This document shows positions 9,101 through 10,464 of a stretch of DNA of 10,464 nt, one piece after another. Origin of the DNA: Candidatus Poribacteria bacterium (lineage in GTDB: Bacteria > Poribacteria > DTPJ01 > WJIO01); assembly GCA_014730235.1 (NCBI GenBank), contig WJIO01000082.1:1-10464 (forward strand), read 5' to 3'. A model generated the notes under the pieces. The model was not told where the DNA came from. It did no database searches and saw nothing but the letters and a program-made list of their open reading frames with translations. Made by a program: the position numbers and the translations under genes. How positions within the stretch are numbered: position 1 is the stretch's first letter; every line of letters starts with the position of its first letter.

Positions 9101-10464
9101 TATTAATATCCAGGATTACCATGCTGGCTATGACGATTCTTTTTACACGCTAAAGCTGACGTTGCATGAGGACGATCACGGCGATGATCCGGAACATGCC
9201 ACACCTATAGAATTTAACACGCCCACAAGTGGGGTTATCGTTGGTGATGTGGACTGCTTCAGCTTTGAAGCTAAATCCGGTGATCTAATTAATATTGAAG
9301 CCAGTTCTGATAATTCCACCCCAAGGATGTATTTGATCGGTACAGATGGCAAAACAAGGATTTCAGGTGACGGTATACTATTTTCAAAGATAAAGGATTT
9401 TTCCATCCCGGAGGACGGCACATATTATATTAATTTTAATGTTAATACCTATAAAAAACGTCCTATCTCTTATACTATAACTGCTATCAAAGAAATTTTT
9501 CCTGAAGATATGGCTGTGGACCTATCTGTTAGTATGGCAGTTGACAGTCTATCACCCAGTGAAGGTGACACTATTGCCTGCAATATCACAGTTGCTAACA
9601 GCGGCCCGGATGATGCCACAGGTATAGAAGTTACTTACCAGCTACCAGAAGGGGTAACTTACCTTTCAAATGATACCATTGAGAGTTACAATAAAGAAAC
9701 AGGTATCTGGATAGTGGGTAATCTGAGTAGCGGGACCAACGCTAAACTTGTCATCACATTTACGCTCAATCTGGGTACTGGAAATACCAACATTACAAAT
9801 ACTGCCACTGTAACAAAAGTGGAACAGACAGATCCGGACGAAGGCAACAACACAGTATCTAAAGCAATACCAGTATTACTGCGCCTGCACCTATTATCAG
9901 CATCCTACGATGTAATGGAAAATATTTTAATACTGGTATTTAACAACCCGGTTGATCCCGCAAAGACGTGTTTAGGCGGTATAGGTATGGAAGTGGAAGA
10001 TAGCGGAAAGTGGGATTTCAATTTGTCTGATGCACATGGACCTTATGCTGAAACAGATCCTGATAATCCCCGAATAGTAAAAGTAGACATAAAGCGTGAT
10101 CATGCCAACACAGTTAATCTGGCCATGGCCCTCTTGGTTAACAAACAAAAGGTTGATATTTTACTCAAACAAGGTGCGTTTACAGAAATTGCCGGTGGGT
10201 TAAGCCGAAAAGTTTTAGGAACCGATAATATAGGGATCGAGACGATAAGTGATATTGATGTCAATAATAAACCATTATTGATGCAGAATTATCCCAACCC
10301 CTTCAATCCAGAGACATGGATACCATATCAGCTTTCAAAACCAGCAAATGTGACTATATTTATTTACAATGTTGATGGAAAGTTAGTAAAACAACTGAAG
10401 TTGGGATACATGATGCCCGGATACTACATTGATAGATCACGAGCAGCATACTGGGACGGCAAAA
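6114..10464 (+). CDS. Secreted PPC-repeat protein with DUF11-like and C-terminal sorting domains (3' end cut by window)
   Basis: The frame is open from GTG 6114 to the window edge, 1450 codons, with no stop seen. Residues 1-27 are a signal peptide (MNSIKIIFCVMLVL..., likely cut after VYA). Residues about 34-1128 hold nine clear PPC-like repeats and one degenerate repeat. A DUF11-like domain follows (about 1135-1254; VDLSVSMAVDSLSPSEGD, NSGPDDATGIEVTYQLPEG). Next is the NPVDP domain shared with the protease (about 1257-1360), then the sorting domain from about 1390 (MQNYPNPFNPETWIPYQL). By comparison with the protease, about 30 residues are missing at the end. PPC domains normally follow the catalytic domain of secreted peptidases, but no catalytic motif is visible here. 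The likely role is a long, surface-attached binding or structural protein. The start is set by AGGGAG, 7 bases upstream. It is transcribed divergently from the protease, which carries the same tail, suggesting shared export and perhaps shared control. Confidence 0.92.
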   Translation, partial: MNSIKIIFCVMLVLMVNFIGFVITVYAVGQSFDNDDHGNDAETATLIKGNTSTIEGRIEVPGDIDYFVYDANIGEDILIHAESNPGGFSPFVSLLSTDGVTILRDSQWTIPFTFPENGRYFIRIQNKYAYSEGTSFIYTLILTEDDHSNDWENATPIGLNTPVDGMINLEYDQDYFSFNVKDGDTLSFEVKTECEALYRRLEIYDIDGITPIIEPWRHITTQPFMHTFTRSGTYFIEVSEGEDETLCTYNLTLTPYQDKHGNLPNMATFIPLNTSIESIIDIWGDVDYFSFDVNDGDELIITMSTENPSFIGKVNILDRDGVTNIRQFTTSDGRGNTILSFAEGGQYFVQVLDSEYNGGDNFLYKLDVALYKDDHGDTPETATLMAKNTSIKAALSNAGDSDWFSFDGESGESIVFKFLGRDKLNRSKLTLFGPDRVTRFMDVISDNARIFLPFTIPESGRYFVRASHESFLFRINLKFQNELANNNASAELRQEFENKGFPLSLNVNVSPDLGNQQINAWKIWDVDEKKTYIARMDSADTLNVYGYLLPQSYVSIPNDDPLFYTLSLTFYEDDHSNTYETATPIELNTSIDGAINTPGDVDCFSFNASNGDRVIIDATRNSTIFSPIWYLSDKSGSILKNSTYSHRPLIFTIPEDGQYFVLVRGYNYIDGSDNNYSYTMDFSLYTDDHGDNAENATLITKDTQVNGRIGLEIDTDWFAFDVNSGDHVIFTYKGYSIDRVTLFDTDGITQITNFRRTSFFTFPKDGRYYIQFQGYSNSYYSNIYEFTLYGDNHGNIPESATSIELDTPVNGAIKPEHDIDWFTFNAQSGDTLRIAAVGEDSDLRTKLTLFDTDGITELKSISIYDDYRGGMEFTIPENGQYFIQVMKDSFGNSGDNYFYVLELSLYKDDHGDDLEHATPVTFDSPVEGIIGVWGDVDWFSFDANKGDCIIISATDEGSSIKSILTLTDGIKIIKEDRGVDRDASIIFFPSVSGKYFINIQDYHAGYDDSFYTLKLTLHEDDHGDDPEHATPIEFNTPTSGVIVGDVDCFSFEAKSGDLINIEASSDNSTPRMYLIGTDGKTRISGDGILFSKIKDFSIPEDGTYYINFNVNTYKKRPISYTITAIKEIFPEDMAVDLSVSMAVDSLSPSEGDTIACNITVANSGPDDATGIEVTYQLPEGVTYLSNDTIESYNKETGIWIVGNLSSGTNAKLVITFTLNLGTGNTNITNTATVTKVEQTDPDEGNNTVSKAIPVLLRLHLLSASYDVMENILILVFNNPVDPAKTCLGGIGMEVEDSGKWDFNLSDAHGPYAETDPDNPRIVKVDIKRDHANTVNLAMALLVNKQKVDILLKQGAFTEIAGGLSRKVLGTDNIGIETISDIDVNNKPLLMQNYPNPFNPETWIPYQLSKPANVTIFIYNVDGKLVKQLKLGYMMPGYYIDRSRAAYWDGK
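6216..9497 (+). repeat. Tandem array of about ten PPC-like protein repeats
   Basis: Each unit is about 93-117 residues. The consensus opens DDHGD-x(3)-E-x-AT, continues N-T-x-(I/V)-x-G-x-I and GDVDWFSF-x(4)-GD, has LTLFDTDGIT in the middle and FTIPE-x-G-x-YFIQV near the end, and closes with a Y-x-L-x-L-x-LY strand. Units begin at 6216, 6546, 6885, 7230, about 7551 (degenerate), 7830, 8172, 8484, 8835 and 9171. The DNA has diverged between units, so the duplications are old. The unit resembles the bacterial pre-peptidase C-terminal domain, a beta-sandwich. The DDH and GDVDWF positions are the best conserved, suggesting a structural or metal-related role for those acidic residues. Confidence 0.85.
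10284..10330 (+). repeat. Inverted copy B of the sorting-domain DNA repeat
   Basis: Partner of 1230-1276, about 9 kb away in opposite orientation, differing at four positions, all silent. It encodes the opening of the sorting domain of the PPC-repeat protein. Such a pair could in principle support inversion of the region between, but 47 bp with mismatches is short for homologous recombination. Confidence 0.85.

Noticed and set aside
7235-9421. Several minus-strand open frames (7235-7435, 8489-8701, 8840-9067, 9176-9421) with similar translations, such as ASKLNQSTSP.
   Set aside because: They lie antisense to the PPC-like repeats at corresponding places in each unit, so their similarity comes from the coding repeats on the plus strand. 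They are not separate genes.
6216-9497. The regular spacing of about 330 bp considered as a DNA-level tandem repeat or CRISPR-like array.
   Set aside because: The periodicity is in the encoded protein. The DNA of the units is diverged, and the units are far too long for CRISPR repeats and spacers.
1230-10330. The 43/47 inverted repeat pair considered as ends of a mobile element or an invertible segment.
   Set aside because: Both copies lie inside coding sequence for the same protein motif, with only silent differences, and no transposase or recombinase is present in the window.

Overview
The window is AT-rich and is taken up almost entirely by genes for very large exported proteins. Two giant genes diverge from a central intergenic region of about 500 bp (5615-6113). 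To the left, on the minus strand, lie a subtilisin-like (S8) peptidase with a von Willebrand factor A domain (5614-1001) and a small outer-membrane-type lipoprotein (909-61). To the right, on the plus strand, a secreted protein built from about ten PPC-like beta-sandwich repeats and a DUF11-like domain starts at 6114 and runs off the window edge still open. No RNA genes, mobile elements or CRISPR arrays were seen.

The two giants are linked by more than position. Both end in the same two-part tail: a beta-sandwich domain of about 110 residues with an NPVDP motif and a conserved GAFT motif, followed by a C-terminal FlgD-like/type IX secretion-like sorting domain opening with QNYPNPFNPETWIPYQL. 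Both begin with Sec signal peptides. The simplest reading is that both are exported and then taken through or anchored at the outer membrane by the same type IX-like machinery. They would form a surface pair: a protease with a metal-dependent adhesion (MIDAS) domain, and a non-catalytic array of the module that usually sits behind secreted peptidases. This is inference; the sequence shows only the shared domains and the divergent layout.

The organism is a Gram-negative, didermal bacterium, because the lipobox protein and sorting domain fit an outer membrane. The exact tail wording NPFNPETWIPYQL...AAYWDGKN recalls uncultured lineages such as Candidatus Poribacteria and related candidate phyla. 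That is recognition from memory, not a search result. Sorting tails in Bacteroidetes are related but usually worded differently.

Region by region: 1-60 is a short spacer with a possible start of a further minus-strand gene at position 9. 61-909 is an LPP20-like lipoprotein. 910-1000 is a spacer with a perfect 10-bp hairpin stem. 1001-5614 is the S8-vWA protease. 5615-6113 is the divergent control region, with two candidate plus-strand promoters and a perfect 10-bp dyad. 6114-10464 is the PPC-repeat protein, lacking only about its last 30 residues by comparison with the protease tail.
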